The translations under genes and the position numbers were made by a program. Shown piece by piece: positions 35,291 to 46,814 of a DNA stretch of 64,000 nucleotides. The notes under the pieces are model-generated. The model had not been told where the DNA came from and made no database searches. It saw only the letters and a program-made list of their open reading frames with translations. The stretch spans positions 6,897,501 through 6,961,500 of the forward strand of contig NC_084939.1 in assembly GCF_958298935.1 (NCBI RefSeq), given 5' to 3'. Position 1 is the first letter of the stretch, and each line of letters opens with the position of its first letter. Origin of the DNA: Phragmites australis. Taxonomy: Eukaryota > Streptophyta > Magnoliopsida > Poales > Poaceae.

Positions 35291-35935
35291 GGTCATTCTT
35301 TGAGCCCGAGCAGGTACAACGACCAAAGGCAGATGAGCATACTAAAGGGAGTCAGGGCAGGAGTGATTCTGACCTCACCTACCGGCGACATCCTTAGGTA
35401 CGTAGTTCAATTTTATTTTCCAACCACTAACAACAATGTTGAATATGAGGGCCTCTTGTCCGGAATGCGAGCTGCCTCCACACTTTTGATTAAACGACTA
35501 TAAGCGATAGGGGACTTGCTACTAGCCGTGAACCAAATGCAAAAGGAGTTTTAGTGCTCTAACCCAATAATGACAACATTCCTTGCTGAAGTGAGAAGAC
35601 TAGAGCAATGCTTCATCGGCTTTGAGGTCAAGCACGTCCCTCGCAAGGACAACTTCCTAGCCGATGAGGTGGCTCGTCTAGCTTCTTCTAGTGAACATGT
35701 CCCAATCGGAATCTTTGAAGAAAGACTCTCACGACCATTCACTGCAGTCTCGGGCCAAGGTGAAGGGGATGCTCCGCTCGAAAATGGAGCACCCGAGGCA
35801 ACACCTGCTTTGGTGCCGTCAACCTCAGGTGGCCATCATGTGGTTGCGCTGCTCGACTCGGGTAAAACCTAGATGGATTAGATCTTGGACTACCTTCATA
35901 ATTGAGCAGTCTCTGATGAGGATGCGTCAGTAGAA
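35291..35935 (+). pseudogene. Tat Gypsy RNase H relic
   Basis: Frames spell ILKGVRAGVILTSPTGD, NNNVEYEGLLSGMRAA (35435-35480) and, after breaks, MTTFLAEVRRLEQCF with KHVPRKDNFLADEVARLASS (35570-35690). This is the RNase H domain near the pol middle in Tat elements. Stops at about 35505 and 35553 interrupt it. Confidence 0.85.
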
Positions 35936-36009
35936 AAGGCCTCGTGGTAAGCCTACAGATACTCCATGGTAGAGGGACGCCTCTACCGCTGAGTGAGCAA
36001 CAGCCTTTT

Positions 36010-37105
36010 ACTAAAATGCATCACTCAGGAAGAGAGGAGCACAGTGCTCTATGATATCCACGGAGGCATATGTGGTAGCCACGCTTCATACCACACCCTG
36101 GTCGGAAAAGTATTTCGGCAAAGATTCTATTGGCCCACTGCCCTCTAGGATGCCTACGAGCTGGTGAAACGGTGCGAGTCGTGTCAGTACCATGGCCGAA
36201 ATACCAACCTACCAGCCTAGGCACTGCAAACCATACCACTCTCTTTGCCTTTTGCTGTCTAGGGGCTCGATATTGTGGGATCGTTCCCCAAAGCCCCAGG
36301 CAGTTTTGAATTCCTGTTCGTTGCCATCGACAAGTTCACTTAGTGGATCGAGGCCGAACCAGTCAGGAAGATCACCGCCACGGCAGCGATTAAGGTCATA
36401 CAAGGGCTGGTATTATGGTTCGGTAGTCCAAACTACATAATCAGAGACAACGAAACTTAGTTTCCAAGTAGTGATTTCCAAGACTACTACGAAGAAATCG
36501 GGACCAAGGTTTGCTATGCGTGTGTTGCTCACACCCAATGCAATGAATAGGTCAAAAGAGCGAATGGGATGATACTGTAAGGGATCAAAACTTGGGTCTT
36601 TGATCGGCTTAAAAGCTATTTAAGACGTTGGATGGACAAACTCTCCATAGTACTCTGGTCACTGCGAATGACCCCAGTCGGACTACAGCCAAAACCCCTT
36701 TCTTCTTGGTTTTTTCCAATGAAGCAATGCTCCCCTCAGAAATCGCCCTCAAGTAGCCTCGAGTGAGCAACTACTCGAATGAAGACAAGGTGGCATGACG
36801 AGAGGATGACATAAACAAGATTGAAGAGTTCTGCGATCATGTTGTGATTCGAGCTGCCCGATATCAACAGAGCCTCAGATGCTACCGCAACCATAAGGTG
36901 CGAGAATGAACACTGGTCATAGGCGACCTTGTCCTTAGAAAAATTCAGAATAAGGCCGGTCGAAATAAACTCTCTGCCAAGTGGGAGGGGCCCTACAAAG
37001 TGGTCGATGTCACCCACCTTGGTGCGGTCAAGTTAGCCATGGAGGACGGTCGTGAATTATACAACTCTTGGAATATCACCCTGTTGTGCAAGTTCTATGT
37101 GTAGG
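36010..37105 (+). pseudogene. Tat Gypsy integrase relic
   Basis: The HHCC module is visible as HGGICGSHASYHTLVGKVFR and CESCQYHGR (36060-36200). The core follows: GLDIVGSFPKAPGSFEFLFV (first Asp), WIEAEPVRKITATAAIKVI and IIRDNE (second Asp). Degraded sequence after 36540 retains WEGPYKVV-like and PWNI-type tail blocks in shifted frames to about 37100. Stops recur, for example in place of Gln before the core and of Trp in the DKFT-WIEAE block. Confidence 0.85.
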
Positions 37106-38765
37106 GTCACTCAAAAATGGGTCTGTTTCTCTATTTCATAGGACCTTCCGGACGAGTGTGGAATACGACCTGTAAGTCCTCAAATTCAAAAGACCAGACT
37201 CCCTATTTTGCAGGACTACCCGACCAGCAACGGGCTCCCGATAGATTGGTTCTCCGACCATAGCATGGAGCCACACATTGACAGCCACTACGAAACCTGG
37301 TGTCCAGAGCGCCAAACAATAAGGCGGCCAAAGACCCAAATAGTGCAAAGCCCCATCCTGTATGCACACGCAATGACCGGGGTACGAGCAGCCAGAAATA
37401 ATGACCACAAAGCCACATGTCCTCACTGGGGCCGAGCATGGATCACCAACGATGGGCTTATCGAGCTATGATCCATTCTTTGCCCCAAAATTCTGACTAG
37501 CGAGCAGGATGGGACAATCAGATCCAACTCGTTGCGTCAACACTGGGAAGGTTTTCTGAGAACTCCAAACAGTGGTCCAAGTCAATAAGCCCGAAAAAAT
37601 GTGGGACTCCTATTTTGTCCTCTGGCCATCGGCGAGGCCCTGGGAGGGGGCCGGAACAAAGACGGGCGTCGTAAAGCCCCAGCATTTTCCATTCATAAAT
37701 AGGATAGTTTACATACTGACTAGTTACATCTAATCAGGCTAAACTATCCTGGTACATGCCTACCCTATCACCCCTGACTCAAGTGACTAGGGCGAAGTTG
37801 ACAGAAAGAGTCTACCGGACTCTCCCCTCTATCTACCTCGAGTCAAGGAACCTCTCATACTCCTCCCTGGAACGGTAGCTCACCACTCCTGGGATCAGAC
37901 CATGACCTGCATAAGGGCCAGAAAAGGTGGCCAACACAGAAGCCCTGCTGGAGCTAATGACCAGCCTTGGCACACCCTGAAGATCGCCCTTCCGCTCCAT
38001 CTCTGACTCTTCCTGTTCATCGATCTCCTTCTCCAAAAGGTCCTAGTCGATCCCCTCCTCATCATTGGAAATATCAATGACCTTGGCCAAGGGATCCGCC
38101 TAGGTGGGAGAGTGAGACAGACCAACGAAAGGCGACCTTCTTTGGAAGGGCGTAAGCTTGATGGTAGTCGGTTCTAATCTTATGAGCACTAGCTTTGACT
38201 TCGCAAGCACACCTATGACAAATGCTACCTCTAGAAGCACCATGACAAGTGGATCTAGAGCCGGAGGTGACCCCACCTCCGCTGAGTCATCCAAGATCAT
38301 CAACCCCTCCGGCGATGAAGGAGGGGAGTACGCCATGGCCTCAAGGTCTGCCTACGCTACGGAGCATAGCGCGAGACGGGATAGAGACGAATGGACTCTA
38401 GGCACTAAAGGCCTAAAAGTAAGAGGGAAGGTGAGGGGTGGATCGAAAGTCTATCAAACACTCATCCTTTAAAAGACCTCGGTGGCGCCCCAACCAGCGC
38501 AGCATTCAAGCTGCTCGAAACCCAAGGGGGCGCACAGAAGGAACAAAGAGTCCTTTAGGTCCGGTGGCAATCAATGCCTCTCTCTCTCTCTCATACCATC
38601 TTTTCTCTCTTAGGACACTTAAACCTCCCCACATGACGCAAAGTTTAGAGTTGAACTTTGAAGACTGACTGCATCAACGACCAGTCCCTGGGCGAACTAC
38701 GTTTGCTCGGGGCCCAAGTGGCGTGACGAGGCTAGACTACGGTCATAGGGAGGCTTGGGGGCTAC
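37106..38765 (+). other. 3' untranslated part of the Tat Gypsy and polypurine tract
   Basis: About 1.6 kb follows integrase with no recognised domain. Opposed short ORFs (for example 37833-38036 - and 38158-38472 +) have no family. The purine-rich tract with GGGGG at about 38747-38762 directly precedes TGTCAG at 38766 and would prime plus-strand synthesis. Confidence 0.7.
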
Positions 38766-39082
38766 TGTCAGTGTATTGAGTAAAGGGGTACCTTGTCTAA
38801 CGGGCCTCGCTGAGGACCTAACGACAACACAAGTATATTTTCCAAAAATTGATCGATCGTGTGACCAGGATATGGCTACAGCAACCAGTGTAATGCCAAC
38901 ACAACCAGTCTCCTGTCACCATTGAATAAACCCACTACCAGCCCCACTGATCGCAGGGCTAGATTTGACACAAACTGTCCAATGCACATTTATTGACACT
39001 CACTCAAATGTTTTCCTTCCCCAGGTGCCAACTCTAGTGGATGAAGTCATGGATGGCACAGAAGGGCACTGTCCCATCCCGT
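38766..39082 (+). repeat. Tat Gypsy 3' LTR, first part
   Basis: It aligns with 30286-30597 and breaks at CCCATCCCGT (39082), where an LTR fragment of another family is inserted. Confidence 0.85.
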
Positions 39083-40327
39083 GATTGATTTGAACACACC
39101 GGAGGAAAGCACCGGAGCATTGTTGACAAAGGGGGAGAATGCAGTGACCTCACCGGAAGGTTCGGTGCTCTAAAGATGTGTACAACGGAGCATATTTTCC
39201 AGAGAATGTTGCATTGGCTCAGCTGGCTGCGGAGAATGCACCAGATGGTCCAGTGATGAAGTAATGTACACTGGAGAATACACCGGACCAATTTACCCAT
39301 AGAAGATGTTGGATCGGATAGCTAAGGTATACTCACTGGAAAGTCCAGCGATGAAGATGGAGTATAAACCGGAGTATTCGATGTTCATAGAGGCTTGAGT
39401 GGGGTTTCAATGGCCAGATTATGAGGAAGTACTCACCAGATGATCCGGTGCTAGTACTACTGTTCTCACCGGATCATCCGGTGTTAACAGCTTTTTAGAG
39501 CCATTGGGTTAATGGCTAGTGCACGAGTTTGAGGCTATAAATATCCCTCCACTCAGTTATTTTAGTGTGCTGGAGTCCAAAGAAGTTCATATACACCTAA
39601 GAAGACATGCAAGCCACAAAAGTGCTTAAAGTGATCATCCAAGGCGATTAGGCACAAGATTAGTGAGTGATTAGTGCTTATAGGCCTAGAGAGTGAGTTG
39701 CTAAGTGATTGCTATCTAGAGAATGGATCAAGGAGTGATCCAACAGTGTAACTCTTTGTACGCTGGCACCTTGGATTATTGGTGACTCGCTGGTAAGCTT
39801 GTTGATCCTCCAACTTGGTGTCAAGCGATGGCAAGGCGATTGTGCGAGGACGCGGAGACCGTTGCTTTTGTGGCTCAAGCTCCGAAGTGATCATGACAGC
39901 GGGGAACCGGAAGAGAGTCTAGTGGTGAGAGCTTGCCTTGGTGGCTTGGTGGCTCATCTAGGTGGAGGCCTTATCTTTGTGACTCGATGGCTCAAAGACC
40001 GTGACCAGGTGCCGACCGGGAGCATATCTTTTGTGGAGCTCCAATGTGGACTAGGGGTGGCATTCATGCCATTGATACCACGGGAAAATAATCCTTGTGC
40101 CAAGTTTGCTCTCTCTACCTTATTTACATTTCCGCATTTACTTACTTGCAATTTACCTTCTTAGATAAGTTGCAAGCGCTTTGATTACTAGAGTAGACAC
40201 ACTAGATAAACCTAGAGCACATTTAGATAGAAATTGATATAGTTTTATCTTGTGTTATTTTTGGAGCCGAAATAGTTTTGATTGTCCTAATTCACCCCTC
40301 ACCCTCTTAGGACGTCACCGATCCTCA
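39083..40327 (+). mobile_element. 5'-truncated LTR fragment of the palindrome-rich family, nested
   Basis: It matches the solo LTR at 5989-7497 from roughly its first 150 bp onward. It carries CACCGGATCATCCGGTG-type palindromes near 39430-39485, GAGGCTATAAATATCCC near 39530, the gene-like GGTGGCTTGGTGGCTCA block near 39940 and the GTCACCGATCC end at about 40327. The first part of the LTR is missing and no clear target duplication was seen, so deletion accompanied or followed insertion. It is the youngest layer of the nest. Confidence 0.8.
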
Positions 40328-40794
40328 CAACAGCGCAGAAGGTCACTGCCTCGTCCCGTAGCATTGAATGCTGCGAAGTGGGACTTTGCAGGCTAGAATG
40401 ATGGTGCATGGCGACAGGATATACAAAGCCTTCAGAACAAGTAGGCACGCCTTGTCATCCGTAATGATGGTTTGAGTTAGATATTAGGATGAGCAGAAGT
40501 TTTCTGTTTAGGCCCACATGTAAGTTCTCGTCCTCCCTACTGTATAAAGGGATGATGACCCCGTTTGTATAAAGGAGATGAAGTCTAGCTACCAGCTAGA
40601 ACATCATCTCTAGTCAACTGAGATCCTCCAAACACACAGGACGTAGGGCTATTATCCTCCAAGAGGCTCAAACCTGTATAACTCCCTGTGTCCCTGAGTT
40701 CACCGTCGACACACACATCCGATTCCTAAAACACCGTTCACGTACCCACTACCCAGCATACACTAGAATCATTATCAGAGATTAACCCTCGATA
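40328..40794 (+). repeat. Tat Gypsy 3' LTR, second part
   Basis: From CAGCGCAGAAGGTCACTGCC it follows 30825-31285 to the end GATA at 40794 (TGTCA in the other LTR). GGCAC (40795-40799) is the outer target duplication. Confidence 0.85.
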
Positions 40795-40799
40795 GGCAC

Positions 40800-42859
40800 C
40801 TTAACAAATTCTTTTGGATCGGATAGCCTTCTCCTTTTGTTTCACCCAACGCACCTCAAAAAACTCAAGCAGAAGCCAAATCTGGAAAGAAGCAAGTTTC
40901 AATCAAGAAAGCAAATGAAATCATAGCTCTTATAGTTGTATATGAACCCTAGGTTCTATTGAAACCAATTCCGCAATTCATAGCCACAAAGGGTTGCAAC
41001 TTGAAGGGAGAAACACTTTGATCCAAAAAGAATAGACCGTCGGAAGAAACTCTACAAGTTGGTGATTTCGACGCAAGGAAATTCAATATCCAATTGTGTA
41101 CATTTGTAAGCGAATTTTATACCTCTACCAGCGAGAAGAATGACTCCAGCAAGGTGAAAAATTTCAGCATAAGCACAAAAAGGAAAATCACAACCGAAAA
41201 CCGAAAAACTTGCAAACTTGTAAGGGAACCAATAAAGGGAAACTAGAAGGAGGTGAATACAAGCATGAGAAGAAAAATAAACTTCATTACTTCCAAAATA
41301 AGCCCTATTTTAGATAGATTACAAAGAATTTTTCTTACAAAGTCATCACATAATACATAGACTAAGCAGTCCTCTTCCTATCCTCTAAAACCCTAGCACA
41401 AGGTTCTCATATGGGTAGCTCAAGGGATCAAGTGGCTGGTTCTACCTCTCCTATAGGCCCACCCCTCTATTTATAGACCTTAGTTTCTTGACCCCTAAGT
41501 TTCATAGTTTTTTCCCAAAATACCCTTGGCTTAATCTTGCGATCTTAACCGCTTGTAGTACATTCCTACCTACTATCGATGGTATTTTGGTCTATTTTCT
41601 CCTCCATCAATCGAATGCCCATGGCGTCTTCATGACTTAGCTTCGCCTCAATGTAAGCTTCACGATGATGCCATGTGCACTGCACCCCTCCACAGTTTTG
41701 AGGTCAAACCACGAAACCGTCTCACACGCTTTTCAAAACGTAACTCACTGCTACTTGCTTTGATCCCAAGCAAGCATCCCAATATCGACACGTGTACTCT
41801 ATCTTGCGATCTTAACCGCTTGCAATTCTCTCCTGCTCCCGATCCCTCGGACCGCCTTGTCACTTGCACCGGCATCCCCTTCGCTTGACATTATCAACAC
41901 GCTGTCTTCATCCTTCCTTCCAAGCTTTGCTTGAGCTCCATGTGCATAGCTGGGACCACCCTTGACTCCACCTGGCCTCCTCGATCGTCTGGCACCAAGC
42001 ACCCCACTTGGCCCCGATCATCCCACCGTCGGTCGCCAAGTTGCATCCATCACCTACACAGCTATAGACAAGCAAATACATACCTCCAATTCCATTATAG
42101 ATTAGTTCATAATCAAAATCCTTAGTTAAAGCACATCTCAGAGAAATCATGAACGCTGGATGGTCTGGCGTGCACACCTTTTGAGCACCGGACCATCCGG
42201 CATGTGCAAACCATCAAGCCAGCAACTTCAACCTATATGTACTAAATGCCTCATCGTATTCTCTGGCGTGCACACTTCCAATCACCAGATCATCCGACAT
42301 ATGTAACTCGTCCCAACCAGCAATCTTGCAACCTCCCTGCAAGAATTGCTCCAACGAAGCATCCTGCGTTCAGTACTTCTATTGCCTGATCATGCGGTGT
42401 TCAAAGTTTGAATTCCTTCGAAAACTTCTTCTCTGCAAGAATTAGTCCGACGTTCACAAGGGGTACATCACCGGACCATCTGGTGTTCTGATCTCTTGAG
42501 CTCAACCTCTTGGAAGAATTCGGCGTGCTTAATGCCTCATCGTTGGACCATCTGGCATGCATAACCTTTTCTGCGCCGAACCTTCTGGCGTGTGTAAATT
42601 TCCTGGGACAGAGACAAAACTCCCAACTCTATTTCTTTCCAAATTTGGTTAGTCATGATTATTATTGCAATACATATACATGATCAAGCAATCCAAAAAT
42701 CATTGAACCAAATTCATACAAACTTGTCAATCACTCATCACATATGAATCAAGACACATTTCCACTTGATTTCTCAATCTCGCTCTTGATAAATGCATTA
42801 ACAATCCTTAAGGCACAGAGAATTTGGATTGAACAACACCAACAAGAAAACCTCATCAA
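40800..42859 (-). mobile_element. Sirevirus-like Copia 5' LTR, outer part
   Basis: It matches 21250-23300 throughout, including the rc palindrome repeats (about 42160-42600) and the stretch ATGAATCAAGACACATTTCC at 42744 (versus 23185). Similarity ends near ATCAA at 42859. CACAT precedes the opposite end at 21208-21212, but no equal 5-mer follows 42859, so the target duplication is lost or the edge is misplaced. Confidence 0.82.
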
Positions 42860-44436
42860 AGTTGCATTAGAGGAAAAGAAAGATGTCCGGTTACCAGATG
42901 GCCGGTTACCGCCTAGATTCCATTCTTTAAGTCAAACTTTTTTGCTAAAGATTAATCAAACATCTGAAACTCCGGCTAAATTTCCGTATCCTGCTAGGTT
43001 TTGTCAAATTTTGAATTTCCCCAACCATTTGTAGCTGTCAAAACGTCAAAATTCATTTGAAAATTCCACTCGCGGAGTCTGATAAAATGCATAAATTCTT
43101 TTAACCGGCTTTAATTACCAGCCACAAAATGTTAACCCTGAGCGGCATCACCAAGTGCAACCAATGTAACAAAAGTGCCAAGCCTGTATGCAGATGGTTC
43201 GGAAAACCATGCAACAACGGCAAGCTATTTTACAGTAAACGAGCACTGAGAAAGGGACGGCGATCAGGTGGCCGGAAAGCTCCTTTTTCCCGCCCTTCGC
43301 ACCACCATTAATTGTGAGTGCGCGCGGAGTGCCCTTTGTGCAGACGGCTGCTGGAGAGGGTCGAGCTATGCTGCTGCTGAAAATATCTTCTGCGTGCACG
43401 AATATTCGCAAGGCTATGTCCTAACTAACTAGTCGAAGGATCTTCTTCATGTTCTAATATTCACTTCGAACAATTCGATGGAATTGATCCTCTTGGAATA
43501 ATTCTGCATTAATTCACGTTAAAAGTGAGAAGAGATGAGTAATTTTTTTTCTAACTATAGCTGATTGTTTAGGATAAATGCAGTGAACCTGGACATGACA
43601 ATGCAAGTTGGAGTGATAATATATCACACCTTAAAAAATGTAACATACACTGGCATCTTTCAGCTTCGCAAGTTCCCAGCCGTGCTTTTTTAATTTTTTG
43701 TAGAAGCCTATATATATTGCTTTTTGAATGCTTGTTTAGAAGTTTGTTCTTCTAGTACTAAGTATCTCATGATGGCGCATATATCCACCCTGATCATGTG
43801 CGACAGACTGTTAATTACTGTCCCTTCGGGCATCTTTAGTGTTAATTGGGGTTCTTTTTCCACCTCACTGCCACATATAGTACTGGGGCTGAATATTTCA
43901 TTCAGATCCATATTGTTCAATATTTTGTACAAAAACTCAGTATTGCTAACTTGTTCTTACAAATCGTATAGATGCATGCTTGGTCGTCACACAAAAAAAA
44001 TATCAGTTGACGTAATCGCTGCTGTCATTAGGCATAGCAACCTTCGGGTCAAATATTGACACAATGGCAGAGAGATGCCAAATCGCACATGTTAAAAATT
44101 TATACATATTTTATACCTGGGTGTAACTTACCAAACTGTCGAATGGGTCAATTTATTTTCTACTGCTCGTTGAAAAGAAGATACTATTTTTTTTCTCAGC
44201 TACGTGTTCAACTTGAGACGATCTTGGGTTCAGACTTCAGACAAATTAATACAGCTATGGTACAACTTTGCTTGCAGGACCAGCTGGGAAGCGTGCTTGT
44301 GTGTGACACTTTCGGCTTTTGAACGCACTTTGGACTGATCAGAACCGTTGATCCCTTCAACCATTAGGAGGGCTCGAGGGAATAAGCACAATATATTAAT
44401 GGTCAAGCGGCAGCCCGACCGACAACTAGGAAATAG
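42860..44436. other. Low-copy sequence upstream of the SWEET gene
   Basis: No transposon ends, LTR or conserved domain were recognised. ORFs at 43129-43311 and 43724-44059 (111 residues) lack any recognisable family and have poor codon character. It may hold distal regulatory DNA of the SWEET gene or an unrecognised repeat. Confidence 0.45.
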
Positions 44437-45410
44437 CACTATTACAAAACACCATATATATACGTTTTATCAATTTCGGTTCAATAGTAATCGACATTGA
44501 AACCATAAAAGTGCTGGTTTTTAAACTTCCGAGAGCAAACAACAGTCGAGGAGATAAGAACCAGCATTGATAGTCACAATCAGTGTTGATTCTAGCCACT
44601 AACTGGTACTGATAATCAGTATCAGTGCCGATTCTAGCTACGAACCAGCACTAATAATTATTACTGTCATAACTAATCTTAAAAAATTCATAACTTTTTC
44701 ACACGAAGTCGGATGGGGAAAACCTTTATATAAAAATTATAGTTCTCGATGAGATATACAACTTTGTAGTTAAATTTGTTTTAATTTGACATCATTTAAA
44801 TACCCAAATAATTATACTAAAGTTGCAGCAGTGGTTGATGACAGTTTACATTAAAAAAAATCATAACTTTTTCACACAAAGTCGGATGAGAAAAAACTTT
44901 ATATAAAAATTGTAGATCTCGACGAGATCTAGAACTTTATAGTTGATCAATTTTTTATTTAAGATCATTTAGATATCAAAAAGCTATTCAAACGTTCGGT
45001 CAGAAGATATAAAAAATTATTTTGCTACTATGCTCACGAACAGATGATAGCTGAGATGGTTAGCGGGGTCATGCATGCGCACAGGCTGTGAGGTCTTGAG
45101 TTTGAGTCTTAATTGCCGCATACAAGCGAATATCACGTGACTTTGCGAATGCTGGGCGCGGTCGGATGGGCAGTCTCTGGTCGCAAAAAATATTTTGAAA
45201 CTTTTTTCGACCTGAAAAACGTTGAATCGAGACCGACTATCAGTACCGGTTGGTGGCTCCAACCGGCACTGATAGTAGTGATTTTGAGTGCCGGTTCCAT
45301 GCCCGGTACTAATAGTCCGTGACTATCAACGTCAAATAATCAGTGTCGGTTCAAAACCCGCCACTGATGGTGATTTTGAACCGGTACTGATGAGGTGTTT
45401 TGGTGCAGTG
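44437..45410. mobile_element. Non-autonomous CACTA transposon upstream of SWEET (974 bp)
   Basis: The left end CACTATTACAAAACACC and inverted right end CACTGCACCAAAACACC agree at 13 of 17 positions. TAG is duplicated at 44434-44436 and 45411-45413. Subterminal repeats are of the GAACCGGCACTGATAG type. The core AT-rich module occurs twice in the same orientation (about 44677-44825 and 44850-44998). It ends 1.4 kb before the SWEET start codon. Confidence 0.88.
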
Positions 45411-45413
45411 TAG

Positions 45414-46600
45414 AAAATTAATCCCAAATTTAAGTATGCCACGTGCTTTACTTTCCAGTCGGTATTCTGATCACACAAGCTTTATCTTTCAGAACCGTGC
45501 ATTTAATGGAAAAGTTTGAGTTCATTCTAATATCAGGTTTACAAAATTTCGATCGGTTCAAAACTCGTAAGCTCTTTGTCACCTAAAATTTTGCAGTAGC
45601 TTAACATTTCAATATATATACTAATAGATAAAATGTGATTCTATGAGAAAGATACAACAGTTTAATGACGCACTCATATAAGGAACTTGTGGGATGCTGA
45701 TCGACCTTGTTGTTGAAAAAAAAATGACCAAAAAGTATCCCGGCCATCACCTCAAGATATAGTTGTTAGCTTGGACAATATTGACGGCGACAACGGACTC
45801 AAGTTGCTCTCATATGAACAATATATTAGGCACAAGTTAGGTACGTGCTAAAATGACACCATGCATGGAAACAGCTGCATGCAATATCTGCACATATTCT
45901 GGCACCGTACTGCAGTCAAGTCCTGAAGTCTGTCACGGCGATCAAAGATACGTATGTACGTCAATAGAATTTCGTGCACGTTGGGCACCCGATGGATTCT
46001 ATCGATCTGGGGCATTAATTCATGCTTTGCAGGCAGTGCATCACGTACAGGCCATACATGAACTGTCCACAAAAAACGTGCACTACTGGAGAGCACCTGA
46101 TTAGTTGATGCATATATGCTAGCACTGACGAGGTGGCGTATATACGTTACTATACTGGAAGGATATATGCCTACGAGATTCACGTCATCTCTACACTGCA
46201 TATATAAGTCCCTGTCAACTAATTCTCTGCATCTTATTTGTTTTGACACCTATCCAATGTGTGCATCATATTAATATAAACTCGTTAGTTTCAGCTTGTC
46301 AAAGTTTTGTCATGTAACTAACAGTATCTGAGGACACTATCGAATAATACAAATAATTGAAGCTAGATCGTACCTAGGACAACAACTTGCAGTGCACAAC
46401 ATTATCACAAACCCGAGCATTGAGTATGGAATTGTGAAAAAAGTGTGTTGGCACTTTCTGTAATGCTGATGGTTATCTTGTTTCCTAGCTTATTCAATCT
46501 CATGGCTGTTATTGATCAGGACTAACGGTTGAGTGTTCTATTGGTGTCCAGGGGTCAAACACCATATATAAGGCATGTATACCTTTTTGGCCTGTGCTTC
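45414..46600. promoter_or_regulatory. Upstream region of the SWEET gene
   Basis: AT-rich, apparently single-copy DNA between the CACTA and the core promoter. Short ORFs on both strands (45848-46249 and 45853-46104) mirror each other and show no domain. No specific transcription factor site was assigned. Confidence 0.5.
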
Positions 46601-46609
46601 CTTCCAAGC

Positions 46610-46628
46610 ACTATATAAACCCCCTCCA
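46610..46628 (+). promoter_or_regulatory. TATA box and conserved C-rich element of SWEET
   Basis: CTATATAAACCCCCTCC lies about 200 bp before the ATG, the right place for a core promoter with a 5' UTR of about 170 nt. From memory, the rice SWEET14 promoter has the same run ATAAACCCCCTCCAA over its TATA box, where TAL effectors of rice-infecting Xanthomonas bind. The sequence following here (GGTCTGTGC) differs from the rice site as remembered. The TATA call is from the sequence; the rice comparison is recall. Confidence 0.75.
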
Positions 46629-46814
46629 AGGTCTGTGCTTCCCAAGCTTGCAGGCAAGCAACTCAAGCAGTTGTCATCTGCTCTCTTCCCCTTGAGGAGA
46701 GGGATCAAGTGTTGATTAGCATGCTAAAAATATAAACCCTTGATCAAGCCTACCTAGGTAACATAATCTCCTAATTCTACTCATCAACTCTCATATCAAA
46801 GCTAAGATCTTCCA

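Larger units (their letters stand above)
30286..40794 (+). mobile_element. Tat-lineage Gypsy retrotransposon nested in the Copia LTR
   Basis: The 5' LTR is 30286-31285 and the 3' LTR 38766-40794 (enlarged by an insertion). Both begin TGTCAGTGTATTGAG. The perfect 5-bp duplication GGCAC flanks the element. Internal order is gag, protease, reverse transcriptase, RNase H, integrase, which is Gypsy order. The purine-rich AGGCTTGGGGGCTAC immediately precedes the 3' LTR. All frames carry stops, so the copy is dead. LTR divergence is visible by eye, so it is not recent. Confidence 0.9.

Noticed and set aside
45848..46249. Gene on the - strand upstream of SWEET (133 residues)
   Set aside because: No recognisable domain, poor codon character, and an equally open frame on the other strand.
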